Source: Verrucomicrobiales bacterium | Lineage (GTDB): Bacteria; Verrucomicrobiota; Verrucomicrobiia; Verrucomicrobiales; DEV007 | DNA length: 35,295 nt | Assembly (NCBI GenBank): GCA_030730365.1 | Contig: JANQVJ010000039.1 | Span: 1-35,295 of the forward strand | Direction of reading: 5' to 3' | Shown here: positions 21,584 to 29,251 of the stretch, one piece after another | How positions within the stretch are numbered: position 1 is the first letter of the stretch | How the letters are laid out: every line of letters begins with the position of its first letter | The notes under the pieces: model-generated | Database searches by the model: none | Seen by the model: only the letters and a program-made list of their open reading frames with translations | What the model was told of the DNA's origin: nothing | Translations under genes and position numbers: made by a program

Positions 21584-22761
21584 CTTTCCTCTGTATGACT
21601 CCTCCTCCCTCTCCCCCCGTCATCCGAAGCGCTGAACGAAAAGTCGAAGTGGCCTGGTTCTCCGCTCTCTGCGGCGACGACTACGAATACCTCGGCGTGC
21701 CCGACGGCGCGCTCCGCAGTAGCTACCAACACTGTGGTGATATTGTCAGGATGTCCGACCGGCTCGGGTATCAGAACATCCTCCTGCCCTCGGGCTGGAT
21801 TGTGGGGCAGGATGCGCTCGCGTTTTCCGCCGCGATGGCTCCGCAACTTGAGCAGATGAATCAACTCGTCGCTCTGCGCATGGGTGAGGTCTGGCCGCCC
21901 ATGCTGGGTCGCGCCCTCGCCACGGTAGATCACATCGCGAAGGGGCGGCTCTGTATCAACATCATCTCGTCGGACATGCCCGGGACGAGGGAGAGCAACG
22001 AGGTCCGCTACGCCCGCAGTAGCGAGATCATTCAGATCCTCCAGGGGATGTGGGCGGCCGAGGGACCCTATGAATTCGAGGGTGAGTTTTACAAGATCAG
22101 CCTGCCCAATACCGATGCGGCGAAACCGTATCAACAGAACGGGGGGCCCCTCATGTATTTCGGCGGTATCTCTCCGGCGGCACAGGATCTCTGCGCGAAA
22201 CACTGCGACGTCTTCCTGATGTGGCCCGAGACCGAGGACCGCATCGCCGAAACGATGCGCGCCATGTCGGAAAAGGCAGCGGCCTATGGTAGGACGATCG
22301 ATTTCGGATTCCGCAGCCACGTCATCGTGCGCGAGACCGAGGCCGAAGCCCGTGCCGCCGCGGAAAGACTCATCTCAAAGCTCGACGCCGACAAGGGGCA
22401 GGAGATCAAAAACCGCAGTATGGACAGCCTAAGTCTCGGCGTGATGCGGCAGGATGAACTGCGGGCGCAGAGCGATGATTTGTACATCGAGCCCCATCTG
22501 TGGAGCGGCGTCGGCCTCGCCCGATCAGGATGCGGCAGCGCTATCGTGGGCGACCCGGATCAGGTGCATGAGAAGCTGCAGCGCTACATCGACATGGGGA
22601 TTCGGGCCTTCATCCTCTCGGGGTACCCGCATCTCGAGGAGTGCGAGTTGTTCGCAAAGCACGTTCTGCCGAGGCTCGATACGGTGAAGTTGAATGAGGC
22701 ACAGGGACGATTGCCGAAAGAAACGCCCGAGACGCCGCTGACTTTTGCGGAACGGAAGTGA
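21580..22761 (+). CDS. FMNH2-dependent LLM-class monooxygenase (SsuD-like alkanesulfonate monooxygenase family)
   Basis: 393 aa from the GTG at 21580, which overlaps the reductase stop; an ATG at 21595 (388 aa) is an alternative start. The whole length follows SsuD: YLGVPDG early, [84 protein letters not shown] and the C-terminal [10 protein letters not shown]. Equivalents of SsuD Arg226, His228, Arg297 and Tyr331 are kept by my alignment, but the His11 position (LCGDDY against THGDGH) and Cys54 position (SGWIVGQD against TGRSCED) differ. The family cleaves C-S bonds of sulfonates, giving aldehyde and sulfite. With the coupled FMN reductase and nearby MFS transporter it forms a likely desulfonation module, but the usual SsuABC transporter is absent. 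The substrate is uncertain. Confidence 0.88.
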   Translation: MTFLCMTPPPSPPVIRSAERKVEVAWFSALCGDDYEYLGVPDGALRSSYQHCGDIVRMSDRLGYQNILLPSGWIVGQDALAFSAAMAPQLEQMNQLVALRMGEVWPPMLGRALATVDHIAKGRLCINIISSDMPGTRESNEVRYARSSEIIQILQGMWAAEGPYEFEGEFYKISLPNTDAAKPYQQNGGPLMYFGGISPAAQDLCAKHCDVFLMWPETEDRIAETMRAMSEKAAAYGRTIDFGFRSHVIVRETEAEARAAAERLISKLDADKGQEIKNRSMDSLSLGVMRQDELRAQSDDLYIEPHLWSGVGLARSGCGSAIVGDPDQVHEKLQRYIDMGIRAFILSGYPHLEECELFAKHVLPRLDTVKLNEAQGRLPKETPETPLTFAERK

Positions 22762-22818
22762 GATGGGCTGTCCCGCTTTTTTCCCGCAACTAATCTTTTT
22801 TGGTCGGGTTATAAAAGA

Positions 22819-23805
22819 ATGTCCAGAACTACATTGAAATCGGCGTTTGTCCTCCTGGTCGTCTCTTTCGTCGCACTGACATTTGCACAAAGGCCCGGTG
22901 GACCGGGTGGACCGGGTGGACCGGGTGGACCGGGTGGACCGGGTGGACCGGGTGGACCGGGTGGGCGTCCTCTCCGGGAGCACACCGCGATTCGGACTCA
23001 GCCAATCACTCTGGTACCCGCGACAGAGGAGCCGACTGATCCAAGTGTGAAAGAGTTTCGTGCGGATGGTGAATCGCTCAGGATATCGGCCAACGGTATT
23101 CCCGATCATCGGGTGGGGCGTTTCCCCAATCGGGGGAATCCGCACACGATCAGCCCGCAGGCGTATGAGTATTCGGTCAGCAACCGTCCCGAGGTGGCGG
23201 GCGAAATTACTCCTTTGCGACTGTCGCCCTTCGGCTTTGCCCTGAACGGAGTTTTCCTGGACCCCGGTGCGGCCGAGTTCTGGATGGGGAGGCGGGAAGG
23301 CGGCTGGCAATATGAAGCACTTGGCGGAGCGGTTCCGCTGGGGCTGGATGAAAACCACGCCCATGTCCAGCCGGGAGGGATTTACCACTACCACGGCATC
23401 CCGACGCTGCTTCTGAAACGACTTGGAGCAGATGATGTATCTCATTCTCCCCAGATCGGATGGGCTGCAGACGGCTTTCCCATCTATGCCCGGATCGGCT
23501 ATAGTGATCCGAGGAATCCGGACGCCGGAGTGAAAACGCTAGTCTCCAGCTGGCAATTGAAGTCGGGTGATCGACCGGCCGAACCTGACGGGCCGGGGGG
23601 CACCCATGACGGGACTTTCGTCCAGGACTACACTTTTGTCCCCGGATCCGGTGACCTCGATGAGTGCAACGGGCGATTCTGCATCACGCCGGAGTTTCCC
23701 GAGGGCATCTACGCTTATTTCCTGACGGATCAATGGCCGGTCATCCCGCGTGCGTTCCGGGGAACTCCGGTAAATATTAGGGGACCGGGCGGGCCCCGGC
23801 GGTGA
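22819..23805 (+). CDS. Exported YHYH-domain protein with Pro-Gly-Gly repeat
   Basis: 328 aa. A signal peptide (hydrophobic core [14 protein letters not shown], cleavage near AQ at 23-24) is followed directly by eight PGG triplets (26-49). A YHYH domain follows, with motif GIYHYHGIP around Y189-H192, [11 protein letters not shown] just before it and the conserved [17 protein letters not shown] after it. The late [23 protein letters not shown] stretch is also typical of the family. The many His residues suggest metal binding, and the family function is unknown. The gene is followed by the DUF1501 gene in convergent orientation; the two stop codons are 3 bp apart. Confidence 0.9.
22894..22965 (+). 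repeat. In-frame 9-bp minisatellite (CCGGGTGGA) encoding Pro-Gly-Gly
   Basis: Eight 9-bp units encode (Pro-Gly-Gly)8 in the YHYH protein right after its signal peptide. The six central units are identical CCGGGTGGA; the first and last differ by single bases. Since the period is a multiple of three, copy-number change would alter linker length without breaking the frame. Confidence 0.95.
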
Positions 23806-23813
23806 CGGTCACC
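23801..23813. other. Palindrome holding both convergent stop codons
   Basis: GGTGAC-G-GTCACC is a perfect palindrome with a single central base. The TGA of the YHYH gene (23803-23805) and the TGA of the DUF1501 gene (minus, 23811-23809) lie in opposite arms. There is no T tract, so it is not a standard terminator, but it is the only structure between these convergent genes. Confidence 0.5.
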
Positions 23814-25197
23814 CCAGTATCTCCGCGATCACGCGCGCCTCTTCCACCCCGGTGAGACGCTGGTCGAAACCCTGAAAGCGGTAGGTCAGCTTTTCGTGAT
23901 CGATTCCTAACAAATGCATCATGGTGGCGTGGAGATCGCGGACTTCGACGGGATTCTCCGCGACTTCGCTGCCGAGTTCATTTGTGGCTCCGTAGCTCAT
24001 TCCCCCCTTTACGCCGCCGCCGGCCATCCACACGGTGTAGGCGTCTTTCTGGTGATCCCGTCCGCATTTGGCGGGTGATTCATCCCCCTGGAGCATCGGG
24101 GTGCGGCCGAACTCGGCGCCCCAGACAACGAGGGTCTGATCGAGGAGTCCGCGCTGTTTCAGATCGGCGATGAGGGCGGCGATGGGCTGATCGACCTCGC
24201 GGCAGTTTGCGGCAAGACGGCCCTTTTGTCCGGCATGGGTGTCCCAGTCTCCGTGGAAGAGCTCGACAAATCGCACGCCGCGCTCGACGAGGCGACGGGC
24301 CTTGAGGCACTGGCTCGCGAACTCGCCGGGGCCGTACTGCTCGAGAGTGAGAGCGTCCTCCTGCGAGAGATCGACGAGATCGGGGACGGAGGTCTGCATG
24401 CGGAAGGCCATCTCGTATTGCTCGATGCGGGTGAGGATCTCGGGATCGCCGACCTGCTCGAGGTGCTGCCGGTTGAGCGCTTCGATGCTGTCGAGGGTGC
24501 GGCGGCGTTCCTCTTTCGTGACTCCTTTCGGACTGTTGAGAAAGAGCACGGGATCTCCCTCGCCCCGCAGTTGCACGCCCTGATGCACGCTCGGGAGGTA
24601 ACCCGACTTCCAGAGATTGGCTCCGGCTCCGGGCGTGTTGCCGGTGAGGAAAACGACGTAGGCGGGTAGGTTCTCCGATTCGCTCCCGAGACCGTAGGTG
24701 GTCCAGGATCCGATGGAGGGGTTGCCCTGGCGATTGAGTCCGGTGTGAAAGACGAGCTGGGCCGGGCCATGGTTGAACTCGGTCGTGTGGACCGACTTCA
24801 CGAGGCAGAGTTCGTCGGCGACGCCGCCGAGATGGGGAAGCAGTTCGGAAAGCTCGAGACCGCTGCGACCGTGTTTTGAAAACTGGTAGGGTGACCCGAG
24901 CAATTTTGGATGCCCGCGAAGAAAGGAGAAGCGTTTCCCCTTGAACAACTCCTCGGGCGCGAGCTGGCGGTCGTATTTTCGCAGGACCGGTTTGTCGTCG
25001 AAGAGATCGAGCTGCGAGGGCGCGCCCGTCATGTGGAAAAAGATGACGCTTTTGGCCTGCGGTGCGACCGTGCGGAAAGCCTGCGGGATCTCCCCGACCG
25101 CATCGCGTTCAAGGAGCGATCCCAGCGCGAGCGAGCCAAGTCCCGCTCCGGTGCGGGAGAGGAAGCGGCGGCGATTGAAACTGTCAATAAAATTCAT
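23809..25197 (-). CDS. DUF1501 protein, Tat-exported (sulfatase/phosphatase-like fold)
   Basis: 462 aa. The N-terminus NRRRFLSRTGAGLGSLALG is a twin-arginine signal, so export in folded state is expected. Conserved DUF1501 stretches are SVIFFHMTGAPSQLDLFDDKP, SELLPHLGGVADELCLVKSV, NHGPAQLVFHTG, SIGSWTTYGLGSESENLPAYVV, RRLVERGVRFVELFHGDWDTH, LVVWGAEFGRTP, CGRDHQKDAYTVWMAGGGVKGG and DLHATMMHLLGIDHEKLTYR. DUF1501 belongs to the alkaline phosphatase/sulfatase superfamily by fold, but no activity is established. It is the last gene of the four-gene PSD1-DUF1501 array, 26 bp downstream of its PSD1 partner. The spacer is a heptamer repeat, so no Shine-Dalgarno is present. Confidence 0.93.
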   Translation of the reverse strand: MNFIDSFNRRRFLSRTGAGLGSLALGSLLERDAVGEIPQAFRTVAPQAKSVIFFHMTGAPSQLDLFDDKPVLRKYDRQLAPEELFKGKRFSFLRGHPKLLGSPYQFSKHGRSGLELSELLPHLGGVADELCLVKSVHTTEFNHGPAQLVFHTGLNRQGNPSIGSWTTYGLGSESENLPAYVVFLTGNTPGAGANLWKSGYLPSVHQGVQLRGEGDPVLFLNSPKGVTKEERRRTLDSIEALNRQHLEQVGDPEILTRIEQYEMAFRMQTSVPDLVDLSQEDALTLEQYGPGEFASQCLKARRLVERGVRFVELFHGDWDTHAGQKGRLAANCREVDQPIAALIADLKQRGLLDQTLVVWGAEFGRTPMLQGDESPAKCGRDHQKDAYTVWMAGGGVKGGMSYGATNELGSEVAENPVEVRDLHATMMHLLGIDHEKLTYRFQGFDQRLTGVEEARVIAEILG

Positions 25198-25200
25198 TCT

Positions 25201-25222
25201 AACAGCTAATAGCTAAACAGCT
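25201..25222. repeat. Degenerate heptamer repeat between PSD1 and DUF1501 genes
   Basis: AACAGCT, AATAGCT and AAACAGCT follow one another and fill nearly the whole 26-bp spacer, where the ribosome binding site of the DUF1501 gene should lie. The AGCT-ending heptamer recalls AGGAGCT at 1-58. Confidence 0.6.
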
Positions 25223-25223
25223 C

Positions 25224-27695
25224 TCAAGACCGATTGATCGTTTCATGCAGGTTTAGCAGGATCGTCGCGACTTCGCGCCAGGCCTTTTCTTCGGAACCTG
25301 ATTCGCCCCGCACTGTTTCAAAAGCGGAGTGGAGGAGGAGCCGCTCGGACTCGCGAGGTGCTCTTGTCAGGGTGGTGCGGAAGGCCCAGTCGATCCGGTC
25401 GTCGATCGTCGTACCGCCTTCTTTTATGATGCGCTTGCCGAAGGCCTCGGCGATCCCGACGTAGACGGGATCGTTCATCAGGGTGAGGGCCTGGAGAGGC
25501 GTGTTGGAGACGTCGCGCTGCACGACACAGGCGGAGCGGTCGGGGGCGTCGAAGTTGGCGAAAGACGGGTAGTGGGCATTGCGGCGCCAGAGGGTGTAGA
25601 CGCCGCGCCGGTAGGCGTCTTCGCCGCGCGAGGGCACGTAGTAGGTCTCGGAAGCGCCGGCGCTCTTTCTCCAGAAAGTATCGGGCTGATAGGGTCGCAC
25701 GCTGACGCCGTATTGCCGTGAGGAAAGCAAGCCGCTGATAGCGAGGGCCTGGTCGCGTATCATCTCGGCGCCGAGGCGATGACCGGGATGCCGCCAGAGC
25801 CACTGATTGCGCGGGTCGCGGGCGGCGGAAGTCTCATTCACGTCGATGGACTGACGGTAGGTCGCGGAGAGAACGAGACGTCGCAGAGCTTTCTTCATCG
25901 ACCAGCCGTCTTCCTCGACGAAGGCGACGGCGAGGGAGTCGAGTAATGCGGGATGGGTCGGCTTTTCGCCCTGGGTTCCGAATTCTTCGGGTGTGGTGAC
26001 GAGCCCCTGACCGAAGACTTCGATCCAGAGCCGGTTAATCTGGGCGCGGGCGACTAGGGGATTCGCCGGATCGACGAGCCACTTGGCGAGGCCGAGACGA
26101 TTGCGCGGGGAGTCTTCGGGAAAGGGATGAAGAGCGGCGGGCGTCGCGGGAGTGACCTCTTCCCCGGGGGCGAGGAAGTCGCCGCGCCTCGCGACAAAGG
26201 TGGCACGCGGCTCGGGGAGTTCCTGCAGGATGCGGACTTCCTTTTTGCGCTGCTCGGTGAGGCGCGTCTCCATGATCTCCGCTTCCTCGAGCCGTTTCCC
26301 CATGCCGCGCTCCTGCACTGCCAGCTTGGCGGACACGATGCGGCACTGGTCGAGGCTCATCTCGCGATCCTGTTCGAGGATTTTTTTGACCTCGGCGGGG
26401 AAGGCCTCTCCGGCTTTCGGATTCTTTTTCAGGCGCACTTCGACAGCCTCGAGGAGGTCGTGGCGGATTGCGGCGAGAGCCTCTTCATACTCGGCTTCGG
26501 CCTCGAGCTCGGCATCGATGTCGGCGGTGCTGCGATTCACTTCCATGACGGGACCGATGTGAACCATGTTCGACATGCCCATCTCCGTGCCCTGTTGCTT
26601 CGACTCCATCGGGGTGTTGTTGAAGAAGGCGAAGAGCTCGTAGTATTCCTTCGCCGAGATGGGGTCGTACTTGTGATTATGGCACTGGGCGCAGCCCACG
26701 GTGCTGCCGAGCCAGATCGTGCCGGTGGTGTTGACGCGGTCGACGATTTGTTTGTAGTGGTCCTCGTTCGGATCGGTCCCGGCTTCAAGATTCAGCGGGG
26801 CGTTGCGATGAAAAGCGGTCGCCACTTTTTGGGATTCAGTTGCCTCGGGAAGGAGGTCGCCGGCGAGCTGCTCGATCGAGAAGCGGTCAAAGGGCATGTC
26901 GGCGTTGAGCGCGGCGATGACCCAGTCGCGCCACGGCCACATGTTGCGCGGGGCGTCGCGCTGGTAGCCTTCGGAGTCGGCGTAGCGGGCGAGATCGAGC
27001 CACGACACGGCCCACTTTTCGCCGTAGGCGGGCGAGGCGAGGAACTCGTCGACGAGGCGGCGGTAGTGGACAAAAGACGGGTCGGCGAGAAAGGCATCGA
27101 CCTGAGCGCGAGCGGGTGGCAGTCCGGTAATGTCGAGGCTGGCACGGCGGAGGAGATTCGCGGGACCGGCTTCGGGATTGAGCGCGAGGCCGTGTTTGTC
27201 GAGTTCCGCGGCGATGAAAAAATCGACCTCGTTGGGGTGGCGATCGTCGGGCAAACTTACCGGTTTCGGAGGCGTCGACTTCTTCGGGGCGAGGTAGGAC
27301 CAGTGAACGGGAGGACGCCAGCCGTCGTCGGGCCATTTTGCTCCTTCGGCAATCCAGCGCTGCAGCAAGGCGATCTCGTTGGTGGAGAGAGGATCACCCT
27401 TGGGCGGCATGCGTTTTTCCGGATCGGTTTCCGTCACGACGTGGAGGAGAACGGACTTCGCCGCATCGCCCGGGGTGAAGAGGGCCTCGCCCGCATCGGT
27501 GGTGAGGTGCGCGTGGTAAAAAGTCTCGAGCCCGACCCCGCCCTTGAGCGTCGCGGTGTCGTGGCACTCGAGGCAGTGTTTCGAAAAGAGGGGGGCGATC
27601 TCTTTTTCAAAATCGACGGCGCGAAGGCTCCCGCCTGCGCAGAGAAGGCAGGCCATGATCCGGAGAAAGCTGGCAGGTCGGAGCGGTGGCATCAC
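25224..27695 (-). CDS. PSD1-type c-type cytochrome protein (PSCyt1-DUF1549-DUF1553)
   Basis: 823 aa. A signal peptide (FLRIMACLLCAGGSLRA) leads to a PSCyt1 domain with haem motif CLECH at 41-45 and MPPKGDPLSTNEIALLQRWIAEGA, the usual distal part with a Met ligand. PSCyt2/DUF1549 follows (about 150-370; DEFLASPAYGEKWAVSWLDLARYADSEGYQRD) with a second CxxCH, CAQCHNHKYDPIS at 335-339. A charged helical insertion (about 395-490) precedes PSD1/DUF1553 (about 530-820; RNRLGLAKWLVDPANPLVARAQINRLW, STPLQALTLMNDPVYV-like region). These periplasmic proteins always pair with DUF1501 in PVC bacteria; electron transfer linked to polysaccharide or glycoconjugate breakdown has been proposed but not shown. 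It is the third gene of the array, 85 bp after the previous DUF1501 gene. Confidence 0.94.
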   Translation of the reverse strand: MMPPLRPASFLRIMACLLCAGGSLRAVDFEKEIAPLFSKHCLECHDTATLKGGVGLETFYHAHLTTDAGEALFTPGDAAKSVLLHVVTETDPEKRMPPKGDPLSTNEIALLQRWIAEGAKWPDDGWRPPVHWSYLAPKKSTPPKPVSLPDDRHPNEVDFFIAAELDKHGLALNPEAGPANLLRRASLDITGLPPARAQVDAFLADPSFVHYRRLVDEFLASPAYGEKWAVSWLDLARYADSEGYQRDAPRNMWPWRDWVIAALNADMPFDRFSIEQLAGDLLPEATESQKVATAFHRNAPLNLEAGTDPNEDHYKQIVDRVNTTGTIWLGSTVGCAQCHNHKYDPISAKEYYELFAFFNNTPMESKQQGTEMGMSNMVHIGPVMEVNRSTADIDAELEAEAEYEEALAAIRHDLLEAVEVRLKKNPKAGEAFPAEVKKILEQDREMSLDQCRIVSAKLAVQERGMGKRLEEAEIMETRLTEQRKKEVRILQELPEPRATFVARRGDFLAPGEEVTPATPAALHPFPEDSPRNRLGLAKWLVDPANPLVARAQINRLWIEVFGQGLVTTPEEFGTQGEKPTHPALLDSLAVAFVEEDGWSMKKALRRLVLSATYRQSIDVNETSAARDPRNQWLWRHPGHRLGAEMIRDQALAISGLLSSRQYGVSVRPYQPDTFWRKSAGASETYYVPSRGEDAYRRGVYTLWRRNAHYPSFANFDAPDRSACVVQRDVSNTPLQALTLMNDPVYVGIAEAFGKRIIKEGGTTIDDRIDWAFRTTLTRAPRESERLLLHSAFETVRGESGSEEKAWREVATILLNLHETINRS

Positions 27696-27780
27696 GTCCG
27701 AATATGGCAGAGGTGCCGCGCCGTGGCGAGTCCCGAAAACGCGTAAGCGTCCGTAACCGGGCCCAGTCCTCCTCCCCTGA

Positions 27781-29202
27781 TCACACGATCAAATCATGAA
27801 AAACATGGCCATGCACGTCGGTGAGACGGAAGTCGCGTCCGGCGTAACGGTAGGTTAGCTTTTCGTGATTGAAACCGAGAAGGTGCAGGATGGTGGCGTG
27901 GAGATCGTGCACGTGCATGGGGTTCTCGACCGCCTTGAATCCGAACTCGTCGGTCTTGCCGTATTGCAGCCCGCCTTTGGTTCCGCCGCCCGCCATCCAC
28001 ATGGTGAAGCCGTGGTGGTTGTGGTCGCGGCCCATTTTGGTATTGGCGTCGTTGGCGCCGGGAGTGGGGAGCTCGACGGTGGGAGTGCGGCCGAATTCAC
28101 CGCCCCAGATCACGAGCGTGTCCTCGAGGAGTCCGCGCTGTTTGAGGTCGAGGAGGAGGGCAGCGATGGGTTGATCGGCCTCAGCTCCGAGGCGGCCGTG
28201 GCCCTTGGCGATCTCGGAGTGACTGTCCCAGGGCTGTCCGGCGCCGTGCCAGACCTGGACAAAACGCACCCCGCGCTCGACGAGGCGGCGGGCGATGAGC
28301 ATCTGGCGTCCGTGGAGGGTGTCACCGTAGAGTTCACGGACATGGGCGGGCTCGCGCTCGACATTGAAGGCATCTGTCGCCTCGATCTGCATCTTGTAGG
28401 CGAGCTCGAGCGAGTGCATACGGGCCTCGGCCGCGGGATCGATGGCACCCTCGCCGGCATCCTGCCGATTCATTTCCTGAATGAGATCGAGCTGACGACG
28501 CTGCAGCTCCCGCGGCATGCGCGGGTTGCGGATGTCGGGGATAAGTTTGGAAATGAGGGTGTTCTTCGTGTCGATGTGCGCGCCTTGATAGGCGCCGGGA
28601 AGGAAGGCGGAGCGCCAGTTCTGCGTCTCGACGATGGGGACTCCGCCGGGGCAGAGCGAAACGAAGCCGGGCAGGTTTTCATTTTCCGTGCCGAGACCGT
28701 AGGTGATCCAGCTGCCGACGCTCGGCCGCACGAGATTGACCCGCTCGGCGCCGGTGTTCATGAGCATGAGCGAGGGCTCGTGGTTCGGGACGTTCGCATA
28801 CATCGAATTGATGACGCAGAGGTCGTCGGCCATGGCCGAGACTTTGGGGAAGAGATCGCTCGCCCAGAGACCGCACTGGCCGTGTTGGGAAAAGTGAAAG
28901 GGCGACTTCATGAGCGCGCCGGTTTTGCGCTCGGTCTTGAGACCATCGCCGGGCATTTCTTTGCCGTCGTATTTGGCGAGCGAAGGTTTGTAGTCGAACG
29001 AGTCGACCTGCGAGGGACCGCCGTTGGCGAAGATGTGAATGACCCGTTTGGCACGAGGCGCAAAGTGGGTCTTTCCGGGCGCGAGGGGGTTGAGGGATCG
29101 GTCGCCCGCCTGCAGGGCGGAGAGGAGGGGGCTTAGCCCGATCGCGCCCATGCCCATGCCGGCACGCTGGAGGAATTGGCGTCTGGAGGTGTATCCGTTC
29201 AT
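27781..29202 (-). CDS. DUF1501 protein, Tat-exported (second copy)
   Basis: 473 aa from the ATG at 29202; the longer frame to 29262 would overlap the upstream gene and hide the twin-arginine signal. The N-terminus MNGYTSRRQFLQRAGMGMGAIGLSP is a Tat signal. Conserved blocks are RVIHIFANGGPSQVDSFDYKP, SVGSWITYGLGTENENLPGFV, RRLVERGVRFVQVWHGAGQPWDSH, LVIWGGEFGRTP, GRDHNHHGFTMWMAGGGTKGG and DLHATILHLLGFNHEKLTYRYAG. It is clearly paralogous to the DUF1501 protein at 23809-25197 but differs in the middle and has the longer ELPTPGANDANTKMGRDH loop. It lies 49 bp downstream of its own PSD1 partner. Function unknown. Confidence 0.93.
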   Translation of the reverse strand: MNGYTSRRQFLQRAGMGMGAIGLSPLLSALQAGDRSLNPLAPGKTHFAPRAKRVIHIFANGGPSQVDSFDYKPSLAKYDGKEMPGDGLKTERKTGALMKSPFHFSQHGQCGLWASDLFPKVSAMADDLCVINSMYANVPNHEPSLMLMNTGAERVNLVRPSVGSWITYGLGTENENLPGFVSLCPGGVPIVETQNWRSAFLPGAYQGAHIDTKNTLISKLIPDIRNPRMPRELQRRQLDLIQEMNRQDAGEGAIDPAAEARMHSLELAYKMQIEATDAFNVEREPAHVRELYGDTLHGRQMLIARRLVERGVRFVQVWHGAGQPWDSHSEIAKGHGRLGAEADQPIAALLLDLKQRGLLEDTLVIWGGEFGRTPTVELPTPGANDANTKMGRDHNHHGFTMWMAGGGTKGGLQYGKTDEFGFKAVENPMHVHDLHATILHLLGFNHEKLTYRYAGRDFRLTDVHGHVFHDLIV

Positions 29203-29251
29203 TCTGGTCAAAGGAAAAAGGGGGAGATGTCGTCGTGTCAGGAGGATTATC

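Noticed and set aside
22762..22818. Terminator after the monooxygenase gene
   Set aside because: GGGCTGTCCC followed by a T run gives only a 3-bp stem, too weak to call.
22894..22965. Possible CRISPR array
   Set aside because: The 9-bp units are contiguous without spacers and lie in frame inside a gene. The 7-bp repeat at 1-58 is likewise spacer-free.
22525..23445. 306-codon minus-strand frame across the monooxygenase/YHYH junction, with an (Arg-Ser-Thr)n run
   Set aside because: It is the antisense of the Pro-Gly-Gly repeat and of two real genes; it has no recognisable domain.
26127..27746. 539-codon plus-strand open frame antisense to the PSD1 gene
   Set aside because: The minus strand encodes both haem motifs and all PSD1 domains. 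Similar shadows at 27865-29136 and 30860-32248 are rejected for the same reason.
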